The position numbers and the translations under genes were made by a program. A DNA stretch of 37,422 nt from CAZEMR01 sp964513465 (GTDB lineage Bacteria > Bacteroidota > Ignavibacteria > Kapaibacteriales > UBA2268), in the NCBI GenBank assembly GCA_964513465.1, contig CAZEMR010000028.1:1-37422 (forward strand). The letters run 5' to 3'. Shown piece by piece: positions 16,567 to 24,377 of the stretch. The notes beneath the pieces were generated by a model, which saw nothing but the letters and a program-made list of their open reading frames with translations, ran no database searches and was not told the DNA's origin. Position 1 is the first letter of the stretch. Each line of letters begins with the position of its first letter.

Positions 16567-19338
16567 TTATGCTTTTCGCAGCTCCTTTTTAGCCTTATGA
16601 GTATTCTTAAATGCAACGATTGCCTTGGATATTTCGGCCACTATCACCACCGAGAATGAAATCACGAATATCATTCCCCAGTCGGCCCAATCCAGCGGAA
16701 CAGTATCGAGCACCGTATTCATAAACGGGAACGCCACCGCAGCTATCTGAAGCAATATGACGCCAACCATAACACCGAGCAACACGGGATTCTTGAGCGG
16801 GCCGACCGGTGCAAAACCTTCTTTAACCAAGTCCGGGCGCCGTACCATCATCGGGTGTGGCAGCCGGAAAAACAACGAACGATCGACCGAGCGGGAGTTC
16901 TGCACGTTCCAGATCTGGAAGAATGCCAGCACGCAGAACGCAAGTGTGCGCGCATATGCCAGATCCTCCGGCGTGGGATTGTATACGTCATCCAGCGAAT
17001 AATAGAATACGCCGAGCGTACCCAGCATCATCACGAATCCGGCGATGATCAGGCGCCAGACCATTTCGCGGGTAACGAGCGGGGCCTCCTTCGGGCGAGG
17101 CTTGAATAGCATCACATTGCCATGCTCGCGCTCGAATGCCAGCGGGAAGGTCGAAGTGCCGTCAGTCACGAGATTGATCCACAGAAGCTGGGCAGGAAGT
17201 ACCGGCAGCGGGAATCCTATCGCCACCGACATTGCAATCGTCAGCAGCCCGCCAAAGCTTGTGGTTAATATATATAAGAGAATATGCTGCAGATTCTGCA
17301 GAATCACACGCCCACGCCGAACGGCTTTAACGATGGTCGCAAAGTTGTCGTCCATCAGTACCATATGCGCGGCCTCCTTGGCGACGTCTGTTCCGCTGCC
17401 CATTGCGACTCCGATGTCGGCCTGCTTGAGCGCGGGGGCGTCGTTTACTCCGTCGCCGGTCATGGCCACGATATTGCCGCGCCGCTGCAATTGCTTGACG
17501 ATGCGGAATTTGTGCTCGGGCGCCACACGCGCGTAAACGTCGATATCGGGGACTTTTGCGTATAATTTTTCGTCGTCCATTTCCTGAAGCTCTTCTACTC
17601 CGACGGCTTCGGGCTCGTCCTTGTCGCGGGCAATGCTTACGGACTGGGCGACTGCTTTGGCGGTGCGCACGTGGTCGCCTGTTATCATCACCACGCGAAT
17701 GCCTGCGTTGGCACATTCGTTGACGGCCTCACGGGCCTCGATGCGGATGGAGTCCTCTATTCCGGCGAATCCGACAAAAGTAAGCCCGCGGAGTGTGTCC
17801 ATATTCAGATCTTCGATTTCGCAATTATCGCAGTATGCAAGCGCGAGCACCCTCAGGCCCAGCTTCGAGTATCCGGCCATTTTTTCCGACAATTCATCGC
17901 GGTCGAATTGTTTCAGTTCACCGTCGGCGGCGAGCATATTCTCCGAGCGGTCGAGTATTCGCTCCGGAGCTCCTTTGGCAAGGATCAATTTGCGATCATC
18001 CTTCCATGCGCGGACGGCCATAATCTGATTTTCGGATTCGAATGGCAGATCGACCGATATGCCCCACTCCTTCGGGTCTATGCCCATTTTTTGCGAAGCA
18101 ATCATCAGAGCTGCCTCGGTGGGATCACCGTTTATTTTGAATTGTCCATTATTTTTAGAAATAGCCGTCTCGGTGCAAAGCGCTCCGACCAGTCCCGCCA
18201 TCTCGAGCGACTTATTCTCGTCGATTTTTGCGCTGGCACCGTTTTTAGGAACAATTTCGCCTTCGGGGGAATACCCCGATCCGCTGACTTCGAAGTCACT
18301 GGCGCCAACGTATAATTTATTGACCTTCATCTCATTTTTGGTAAGGGTACCGGTTTTGTCGGTGCAAATCACATTCGTGCTGCCGAGCGTTTCGACTGCC
18401 GCCAGCTTTTTGACGATCGCCCGGTGCTTTGCCATCTGCGATACGCCGATCGATAGAGTAATCGTCACAGCCACGGGCAGGCCTTCGGGAATGGCCGCCA
18501 CCGCCAGACCCACTGCCGTCAGGAACATGGTCAGCAGATCGATTCCGCGGAGGAATCCGACGGCGAATATCACCGCCACCACAGCCATGATAGTAAAGCT
18601 AAGCCACTTGCTGAATTTTTCGATATTTGCCTGCAACGGGGAAATAGTCTCCTCGGCTTCGGCGACGGTCTGCGAGATTTTGCCGAATTCGGTCTTCTGG
18701 CCGACATTGGTTACCACTGCCAGGCCACGCCCCTTCTGGATAATCGTACCGGAATAGACCATTGTGACTCGGTCGCCCAGCGGAGCCTTTTCTCCGACTT
18801 CGGCGTCGGCCTTTTTCTCGGCGGCAAATGACTCGCCGGTCAGCATGGATTCATCGACCATCAGCGAATGGTTCTCGACCAGGCGGGCGTCTGCGGGCAC
18901 CCGGACGCCGCTTTCGAGAACGATAAGATCGCCGCATACGACCTCGCGTGTTTCGATGGATTGCTTCTCGCCGTCGCGGATGACCATCGCATTCGGCGAG
19001 GCCATTTCCTTGAGCGAACGCAGGGCATTTTCGGCGCGCTTCTCCTGGATGAATCCGATAATCGTATTCAATATAATTACCACACCAATGACAGCCGCAT
19101 CTTTATAATCGCCTATGATTATCGTGATTATCGTCGCGGCGATCAATATCATAATCACCGGGTTGTTGAATTGCTCGGCGAGCAGCCTCAGATTCGATTT
19201 GCCCTTTTGTTCCTCGAGCAGATTCTCGCCATATTTTTGCCTTAATTCTCCGACTTTAATTTCCGTTAGTCCGCGTTTCGGATCTGTTCCGAAATTTTCG
19301 AGCACCTTTTGCTTAGATTCCGAATGCCAGTCTGCCAT
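16567..19338 (-). CDS. P2A-type (Ca2+-ATPase-like) cation-translocating P-type ATPase
   Basis: A 923-residue P-type ATPase with actuator TGES (167-170), phosphorylation site DKTGTLT (Asp327), nucleotide domain, GDGVND hinge and about ten membrane helices. Helix M4 carries AAIPEGLP (284-288) and M6 NLVTDG, both Ca2+ site II signatures of SERCA/PMR1-like pumps. In M5 the site I residues are absent: the stretch aligned with SERCA SNVGE reads TSFGG, so Asn768 and Glu771 equivalents are Ser and Gly. One bound ion per cycle, as in PMCA/SPCA-type pumps, is the expected outcome. It would export Ca2+ (or another cation) using ATP. A Shine-Dalgarno (GGGAG) precedes the ATG. Confidence 0.95.
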   Translation of the reverse strand: MADWHSESKQKVLENFGTDPKRGLTEIKVGELRQKYGENLLEEQKGKSNLRLLAEQFNNPVIMILIAATIITIIIGDYKDAAVIGVVIILNTIIGFIQEKRAENALRSLKEMASPNAMVIRDGEKQSIETREVVCGDLIVLESGVRVPADARLVENHSLMVDESMLTGESFAAEKKADAEVGEKAPLGDRVTMVYSGTIIQKGRGLAVVTNVGQKTEFGKISQTVAEAEETISPLQANIEKFSKWLSFTIMAVVAVIFAVGFLRGIDLLTMFLTAVGLAVAAIPEGLPVAVTITLSIGVSQMAKHRAIVKKLAAVETLGSTNVICTDKTGTLTKNEMKVNKLYVGASDFEVSGSGYSPEGEIVPKNGASAKIDENKSLEMAGLVGALCTETAISKNNGQFKINGDPTEAALMIASQKMGIDPKEWGISVDLPFESENQIMAVRAWKDDRKLILAKGAPERILDRSENMLAADGELKQFDRDELSEKMAGYSKLGLRVLALAYCDNCEIEDLNMDTLRGLTFVGFAGIEDSIRIEAREAVNECANAGIRVVMITGDHVRTAKAVAQSVSIARDKDEPEAVGVEELQEMDDEKLYAKVPDIDVYARVAPEHKFRIVKQLQRRGNIVAMTGDGVNDAPALKQADIGVAMGSGTDVAKEAAHMVLMDDNFATIVKAVRRGRVILQNLQHILLYILTTSFGGLLTIAMSVAIGFPLPVLPAQLLWINLVTDGTSTFPLAFEREHGNVMLFKPRPKEAPLVTREMVWRLIIAGFVMMLGTLGVFYYSLDDVYNPTPEDLAYARTLAFCVLAFFQIWNVQNSRSVDRSLFFRLPHPMMVRRPDLVKEGFAPVGPLKNPVLLGVMVGVILLQIAAVAFPFMNTVLDTVPLDWADWGMIFVISFSVVIVAEISKAIVAFKNTHKAKKELRKA

Positions 19339-19440
19339 AGCTCCCTTTCAGGATGGATAATATTCAGATTTTTAAAAATGATGAGCAATATATATAAAAA
19401 ATGAAAGACGAATCGGGGAAAATTTTTATTTGAGTAAATT

Positions 19441-19483
19441 TTTCAAAACAAAAGCCCTCCCCGCAATTCCGGAAGAGAGCTTT
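19441..19483 (-). terminator. Rho-independent terminator of the VWA lipoprotein gene
   Basis: On the minus strand AAAGCTCTCTTCCG pairs with CGGGGAGGGCTTT (one bulge and a few G-T pairs) around the loop GAATTG and is followed by a T-rich run (TTTTGTTTTG). It lies about 32 bases beyond the stop at 19515 and separates that gene from the P-type ATPase. Confidence 0.75.
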
Positions 19484-19514
19484 ATTATAAATAAATTTTT
19501 TGAAATTAACAATA

Positions 19515-20999
19515 TCATTCGGTCAATTTGGTCCGCGAAACCACTTTGATAAATCCTGCGCGAAGGCCCTCCGGATCGTAACCGGATGAACTGCGGGCCC
19601 ACTCGAGCACATCGCCCAGCGAGGTCTCGCCCTTATACTGTGAATCTGTCAGCAGCATCCCGTATGACGCCACTGCCGCGGCAAAGCGGGTATTCTCGCT
19701 GGCCAATGCAAATGGTTTATTGCTGTTGTCCACCGCCACGCTAATCGGGATGCTCGACTCGCCGAGCGGCTCCTTATATCGGAAGTCTAAATAAAATGCG
19801 GGCTTAACGATATGCATAGCCATAGTATTGGGCACAATCTCATACAGCGCAGTAACGGTCTGTCCGGCGCCGAGTTCGCCTGCATCCTTAGTGTCGTCCT
19901 CGAAGTCCTCTTCGTTCAGCACTCGGTTTTCGTAGCCGATGAGCCGCCATTCTTTGACCATAGTGGGGTTAAACCGCACCTGCACCTTGACGTCCTGCGC
20001 CACCGTATATAATTTAGAGAAACCGCTGGTGAACAGCAGCCGGCCCTGCTCGAAGTCGTCGATATATTCATAAGTGCCGTTGCCGTGATTGGCTACCTGT
20101 TCCATCATGCGGTCGTTCAGATTGCCGCGTCCGACGCCGATGGTTGTCAGAAATATTCCCTTGTCGCGCATCTCTTCGATCAGCTCGATCAGCTTGTCGG
20201 TGTCGCGGATTCCGACATTGAAGTCGCCGTCGCTGGCAAGTATGACACGGTTATTACCGCCCTGAATATAATTCTGCTCCGCAATCTCGTATGCGGTCAT
20301 AATCCCCTGAGCGCCGGCAGTCGAGCCGCCCGCTCCAAGTGAATTGATCGCATCATAAATCTTCTGCTTCTCGTGGCCGCGCGCTGCGTTGAGCGGTACG
20401 CTGCTGGCGCCTGAGTATGTGACTATCGAGACAACGTCCTGCGGCCCGAACTGATCGGCCAGCAGCTTAAAGCATTTGCGCAGCAGTGGCAGCTTGTCCT
20501 CGCTGGACATCGACCCCGAAACGTCGATCAGAAACACCACATTTGATGGCGGCATCTCCGATGCAGCAATACTTTTTCCCTTGATACCAATGCGAATCAG
20601 TCGGTGGGACTCGTCCCAGGGGCACTCGCATACTTCGCCTTCGACGTGTAAGGCGTGGCCATCCGTCGGATCGGGATAATCATATATAAAATAATTGATG
20701 AATTCCTCTATCCGGACGGCGCCCTCGGGGGGAATTTCGCCGGATTCGATAAAGCGCCGGCAATTGGCATAGCTGCCGCCGTCGGCATCGATCGAAAAGG
20801 TAGAGACCTGTTCGGCATCGGTGCTGACAAAAGGATTTTCGCCGTAGTATTCGTACTGGTCGCCGCCATAGCCGTCGCCGCGCATTTCGTCGTAGCCGCG
20901 GCCATCGCTGGTTTTAATCAGGCTGTCGCTTTGGTTGGTATGCTCGCAGCCCGCAATCAAAAATGGAATAAGAATAGCAAATAACAATAATTTTTTCAT
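19515..20999 (-). CDS. YfbK-like von Willebrand factor A domain lipoprotein
   Basis: A 494-residue protein with a lipoprotein signal (lipobox LIAGC, Cys18). Residues about 55-110 (NPFVSTDAEQVSTFSIDAD, then GAVRIEEFINYF) are the conserved N-terminal extension of YfbK-type proteins. The VWA domain begins at about 152 with the MIDAS motif DVSGSMS (159-165) and continues to about 330. The C-terminal part matches the DUF3520 region found only in this group (YEIVP, then SKPFALA-like segments and AVASYGMLL). Metal-dependent protein binding at the cell envelope is expected; the partner is unknown. It is a single gene with its own terminator and a long AT-rich upstream region shared with the divergent 21.5 kb gene cluster. 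Confidence 0.9.
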   Translation of the reverse strand: MKKLLLFAILIPFLIAGCEHTNQSDSLIKTSDGRGYDEMRGDGYGGDQYEYYGENPFVSTDAEQVSTFSIDADGGSYANCRRFIESGEIPPEGAVRIEEFINYFIYDYPDPTDGHALHVEGEVCECPWDESHRLIRIGIKGKSIAASEMPPSNVVFLIDVSGSMSSEDKLPLLRKCFKLLADQFGPQDVVSIVTYSGASSVPLNAARGHEKQKIYDAINSLGAGGSTAGAQGIMTAYEIAEQNYIQGGNNRVILASDGDFNVGIRDTDKLIELIEEMRDKGIFLTTIGVGRGNLNDRMMEQVANHGNGTYEYIDDFEQGRLLFTSGFSKLYTVAQDVKVQVRFNPTMVKEWRLIGYENRVLNEEDFEDDTKDAGELGAGQTVTALYEIVPNTMAMHIVKPAFYLDFRYKEPLGESSIPISVAVDNSNKPFALASENTRFAAAVASYGMLLTDSQYKGETSLGDVLEWARSSSGYDPEGLRAGFIKVVSRTKLTE

Positions 21000-21567
21000 G
21001 ATGTCCCCGAAAAAAATGATACTTCACCCTGTGGTATATTATTTCAACACGAGGAATCCCGGAAAGACGCAACCGAACTGAAAAAAATTCCATTTCTAAA
21101 TAATTACTTGTTTTTAATTATAGAATTTTATATTTAATAGACAAGTTTTTTGTAAATAAGTCAGATATTCAACTCCGGCGCGGTTTTGTGGTGATTTTTT
21201 CGATTAATCCATATTTTTTTGAAGAAAAATGAAATATATATCCGGCCCCGTCGTGTGAAATATTAAACCCGATATATTTTTTACCGCATCAACTTCTTTT
21301 TGAAATAGATTTACTCGTATCTCTTAACAGACGAAAAGACTAATCGCAACACGCTATAAAGCGTTCTTTGATAAGCAATAAAGCCCCGTCTTTATATGCT
21401 TTCTTTTTATCTATTCGACAAAGAATCAACTTCCGGCCAGCAGTTAACATCGCGCCGGATATTTTTGACATTCGAACTATTTTATCTTCAGCGATGCAGC
21501 ATCACTTCGATAGCAGCATTCGCTGTTGTCGCTTATTCTCAATATATAAATATTTGGAGGTATTCCG
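21000..21567. other. 568-base intergenic region between divergent transcription units
   Basis: This is the only gap over 300 bases. It separates the VWA lipoprotein (-) from the membrane protein/BON/CBS cluster (+) and so should hold both promoters. It is AT-rich. I see ACTTGT at 21106-21111 and ACAAGT at 21141-21146 followed by a T-run, a possible weak hairpin, and a small palindrome ACGCT-ATAA-AGCGT near 21352-21365. Small frames through it have no support. No riboswitch, tRNA or convincing sigma-70 pair was recognised. Confidence 0.5.
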
Positions 21568-21963
21568 ATGTTTTGGGAATTCATATTCGCATTAGTAATT
21601 GGTTTTGCTCTGACAGCGCTTTTCGCAACCGGATTCAGACGAAGGACATACTGGCCAGGATTCTTCACTTTCTTTTTCATAATATTTCTCGCCGCATGGG
21701 CGGGAGGTTTGTGGCTCAGGCCGGTCGGCCCGGAATGGTTCGGTGTATTCTGGATACCTTTCATAGCGGTCGGCTTGTTGTTCGCGCTGCTTTTGCTGGC
21801 GCTGTTGCCACCGAGGTATCGCCGCGGCCTGCCCCGCGAGGAAAGCGCAGAAACGGAAGCCGAAAAAACCGGCGAATCGCTGCTCGGAATTTTTTTCTGG
21901 ATTTTCATCATTGCGATGATTATTGCGATTATTGCCGGATACTGGACAAGACCTATGGTATAA
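21568..21963 (+). CDS. Small multi-pass membrane protein, function unknown
   Basis: A 131-residue, strongly hydrophobic protein with four likely membrane helices (about 1-20, 30-50, 58-80, 105-127) and a short charged loop between the third and fourth (PPRYRRGLPREESAETEAEK). Start is fixed by GGAGG at 21557-21561, seven bases before ATG. I do not recognise a named family; the size and makeup recall small membrane proteins found next to BON- or phage-shock-type genes. It is 28 bases upstream of the BON gene and probably shares its transcript. A longer overlapping frame (21396-21995) lacks a ribosome site and is rejected. Confidence 0.7.
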   Translation: MFWEFIFALVIGFALTALFATGFRRRTYWPGFFTFFFIIFLAAWAGGLWLRPVGPEWFGVFWIPFIAVGLLFALLLLALLPPRYRRGLPREESAETEAEKTGESLLGIFFWIFIIAMIIAIIAGYWTRPMV

Positions 21964-21991
21964 TTGATCATAAATCTACGAGGTTAAAGCA

Positions 21992-23503
21992 ATGAAACGC
22001 TTATTCTCAATTCACAAAAATTTAATCACACTTCTTACTATCGCCGTTCTGGCGCTGACTCCGGGATTCGCCGGAGACGCATATGCGCAGGATCGCGACA
22101 GCCAGATGATCGACGACGCCGACATAACCGAGGCGATAAATGTCAAGCTGGCAATCGACGAACGCATCGATGCGGATAATATCGAGGTATCGACCCAGGA
22201 TTATATAGTAATACTCGAAGGATACGTAGCCGACATACGCTCCAAAGAGCTCGCCGTTTCGATTTCTCAGAGCATTCGCGGAGTCAAATCCGTGGTCAAC
22301 AATATCGACGTAATGGCAATCAGAAAAGCCGATCTCGAACTTAAGCGAGACGTCAGCGAGGCGCTCGCCATGGACGACGTCGCCGACAAATACCAGATCG
22401 AAGTTGAGGCCAATGACGGCGTGGTCACGCTCAACGGTATGGTCGAATCATTTGCAGAAAAACAAATTACCGAAAATGTCGCAAAAAACGTAAGCGGAGT
22501 TAAGGAAATTAATAATAATCTGCAAGTGGACTACGACGCAAAGCGCGCCGATTACGAAATCCGCCAGGAAGTCGAACGCCGCCTGCGTAACAACAATCTG
22601 ATCTATTCCAGATTAATCAATGTCAGAGTTGAAGACAATGTCGTAATGCTAAACGGAATTGTGGGCAGCCAGAAGCATAAAAATATCGCTTATGACGACG
22701 CATGGGTCGGCGGAGTAAAAGAGATCGACACCTCCGGACTCGAAGTCCGCTGGTATGTTTACAACGACATGGTCCGCACCACACGCTATCCGACGATGTC
22801 CGACCGCGAAACCGAAGAGGCCATCCGAAGCGCAATGCTCTACGATCCCCGAGTGGCATCATTCCGTGTCGATATTGACGTCGAAGACGGCATGGCCACT
22901 TTGATGGGCCGCGTACCGACCATGAAAGCGAAACGCGCTGCCGAATCGGACGCAATGAATACGCTCGGCGTATGGAAGGTCGTTAATAATATCGAAGTTC
23001 ACGCAGCCACACTGCCCGATGACGACGAGATTGAAGAACGCCTTGCAATGGTAATGGACCGACATCCGGTTGTCAGCAAATATGACATCAAAACGACTGT
23101 TAATAACCACAAGGCATATCTCGATGGCGAAGTAACCACCCGCTACGAGAAAGCGCTCGCCGAAGACATCGCCACAAGCGTATTCGGAGTGATCGCCGTG
23201 CAGAATAATATCGACACCAAATCCGATAAACCTATTCTCTCCGACAAAGAGCTCAAGGAACAGGTGCGCCACCAGCTTACCTGGGACTTCGAGGTCGACG
23301 GAGTGCCCATCAATATCGAAGCCAACGACGGCAAAGTAATACTGACAGGCGACATCGACTCCAAGCGCGAGTATAAAGCCGCTATCGAAAATGCTTTCCA
23401 GGCCGGAGCGCTCGCAGTCGAAGCCAAACTTCTGCTCTATGGCAGCAACGAGACAATGGAAGGCACTTATTACTACAAAGACTTTTATAACTGGACAAGA
23501 TAA
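21992..23503 (+). CDS. Periplasmic protein with six BON domains (OsmY-like)
   Basis: The 503-residue protein has a signal peptide (cleavage near AYAQD, residue 33) and then six BON repeats of about 70 residues at roughly 40-108, 112-182, 184-262, 268-340, 345-416 and 420-490. Each has a helix with an ITEAI/V-type pattern, a central G-x-V turn (LEGYVADI, LNGMVESF, LNGIVGSQ, LMGRVPTM, LDGEVTTR, LTGDIDSK) and an ending such as VVNNIDV. BON domains bind phospholipid surfaces; OsmY, with two, protects the periplasm under osmotic stress. Six copies in one chain is unusually many. A Shine-Dalgarno (GAGG) precedes ATG. It lies in the same-strand cluster with CBS and dodecin genes. Confidence 0.9.
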   Translation: MKRLFSIHKNLITLLTIAVLALTPGFAGDAYAQDRDSQMIDDADITEAINVKLAIDERIDADNIEVSTQDYIVILEGYVADIRSKELAVSISQSIRGVKSVVNNIDVMAIRKADLELKRDVSEALAMDDVADKYQIEVEANDGVVTLNGMVESFAEKQITENVAKNVSGVKEINNNLQVDYDAKRADYEIRQEVERRLRNNNLIYSRLINVRVEDNVVMLNGIVGSQKHKNIAYDDAWVGGVKEIDTSGLEVRWYVYNDMVRTTRYPTMSDRETEEAIRSAMLYDPRVASFRVDIDVEDGMATLMGRVPTMKAKRAAESDAMNTLGVWKVVNNIEVHAATLPDDDEIEERLAMVMDRHPVVSKYDIKTTVNNHKAYLDGEVTTRYEKALAEDIATSVFGVIAVQNNIDTKSDKPILSDKELKEQVRHQLTWDFEVDGVPINIEANDGKVILTGDIDSKREYKAAIENAFQAGALAVEAKLLLYGSNETMEGTYYYKDFYNWTR

Positions 23504-23557
23504 ATCCATTCAAATTTATGAATTATTTGTTTCATACATATATAAGGAGGTCAGACC

Positions 23558-23989
23558 ATGAAAAAGGTATCTGATATTATGACCGGAAGAATCGAATTTA
23601 TGAAGCCCGAAAACACACTGCGACAGGCAGCCGACCGCATGAAGGCACTGCGCGTGGGCGTAATGCCCATACTCGAAAACAACGAGCCAATGGGAATCAT
23701 CACCGATCGCGACATTGTTGTCCGCGCAATAGCCGACGGCAAGAACCCGATGGATACACAGATAAAAGATATTATGACCCGCGATCTGCTGTTTGTCAAT
23801 CAGGACGACACGGTCGACAAAGCCGCCGACATAATGGAAGAAAACAAAGTCCGCCGCCTGCTGGTTCGCGACGGAAAAAACCAGGTAGTCGGAATTATGT
23901 CGCTCGGCGATATCGCAGTCAACACCGACAATCGCATCACAGGCGAAGCGCTGACCGAGATTTCCAAACCCGCTAAGCCGCAGAGATAA
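23558..23989 (+). CDS. Stand-alone CBS-pair protein
   Basis: The 143-residue protein consists of two CBS repeats, about 6-63 (IMTGRIEFMKPENTLRQA, then MGIITDRDIV) and 72-128 (IMTRDLLFVNQDDTVDKA, then VVGIMSLGDIA), with no other domain. CBS pairs bind adenine nucleotides (AMP, ATP, NAD) or similar ligands and report energy state to a partner. The ITDRDI form is typical of nucleotide-binding sites. A strong Shine-Dalgarno (AAGGAGG) sits ahead of ATG, 54 bases after the BON gene. A hairpin with T-run follows. Its partner is not visible, but the neighbouring PEP synthase/ATPase run fits an energy-sensing role (inference). Confidence 0.92.
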   Translation: MKKVSDIMTGRIEFMKPENTLRQAADRMKALRVGVMPILENNEPMGIITDRDIVVRAIADGKNPMDTQIKDIMTRDLLFVNQDDTVDKAADIMEENKVRRLLVRDGKNQVVGIMSLGDIAVNTDNRITGEALTEISKPAKPQR

Positions 23990-24005
23990 TTGAATTCGCA
24001 TAAGT

Positions 24006-24082
24006 CCCTCGCCCGCGGAATTTAAATCGCAGAAAGAGGATTAGCTTTGCAGAGAAATACTGCGGGCAGGGCATATTTTTTT
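24006..24082 (+). terminator. Probable intrinsic terminator or long stem-loop after the CBS gene
   Basis: CCCTCGCCCGC (24006-24016) pairs with GCGGGCAGGG (24062-24071) with one bulged C; the 45-base interior can form a weaker inner stem (AAAG/CTTT). A T-run (24076-24082) follows shortly after. It separates the BON/CBS cluster from the dodecin and PEP synthase genes. Confidence 0.65.
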
Positions 24083-24106
24083 AAATAAAATCATAAGGAA
24101 TAAAAA

Positions 24107-24313
24107 ATGAGTATCTATAAAGTAATCGAAGTAATCGGCACCAGCCCTAAATCATGGGACGAAGCCGGAAAAAACGCAGTAGAACACGCCGCCAAATCGC
24201 TTAAGGAATTGAGAGTGGCCGAAGTGGTCGACCAGGACCTAAGGCTCGACGGGGGCAAAGTAGTCGAATACCGCACCAAAATGAAGATATCATTTAAATA
24301 TGATGATCATTAA
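24107..24313 (+). CDS. Dodecin-family protein with altered flavin-site residues
   Basis: The 68-residue product has the dodecin outline: KVIEVIGTSPKSWDEAGKNA, then AEVVDQ and a last strand KISFKYDD. Dodecins form hollow 12-mers that bind flavins. The two residues that sandwich the flavin in Halobacterium dodecin, Trp36 (in VWAEVVDQ) and Gln55 (in YQTEVQVAF), are Val (RVAEVVDQ) and Arg (YRTKMKISF) here. A different ligand, or CoA or no ligand, is possible. A Shine-Dalgarno (AAGGA) precedes ATG. It sits 64 bases upstream of PEP synthase. Confidence 0.9.
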   Translation: MSIYKVIEVIGTSPKSWDEAGKNAVEHAAKSLKELRVAEVVDQDLRLDGGKVVEYRTKMKISFKYDDH

Positions 24314-24377
24314 ACAAGTGACTCATAAACGAATGAATCAAATGATTAATTAAACCAAAAAAATTGCAGGGGTCGGA

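Noticed and set aside
17671..18315. A 214-codon plus-strand frame
   Set aside because: Antisense shadow of the P-type ATPase nucleotide domain; nothing in it resembles a known protein.
21040..21090. Possible cyclic-di-GMP riboswitch (GAAAGACGCAA-like string)
   Set aside because: The other conserved parts of the aptamer are absent, so the likeness is only a short string.
21396..21995. A 199-codon open frame over the small membrane-protein gene
   Set aside because: It has no ribosome site, starts in AT-rich non-coding sequence and its second half is an out-of-frame reading of the 131-residue membrane protein, which has a good GGAGG.
22859..23509. A 216-codon minus-strand frame
   Set aside because: Antisense to the BON-repeat protein; the repeats of the real gene cause its long open frame.
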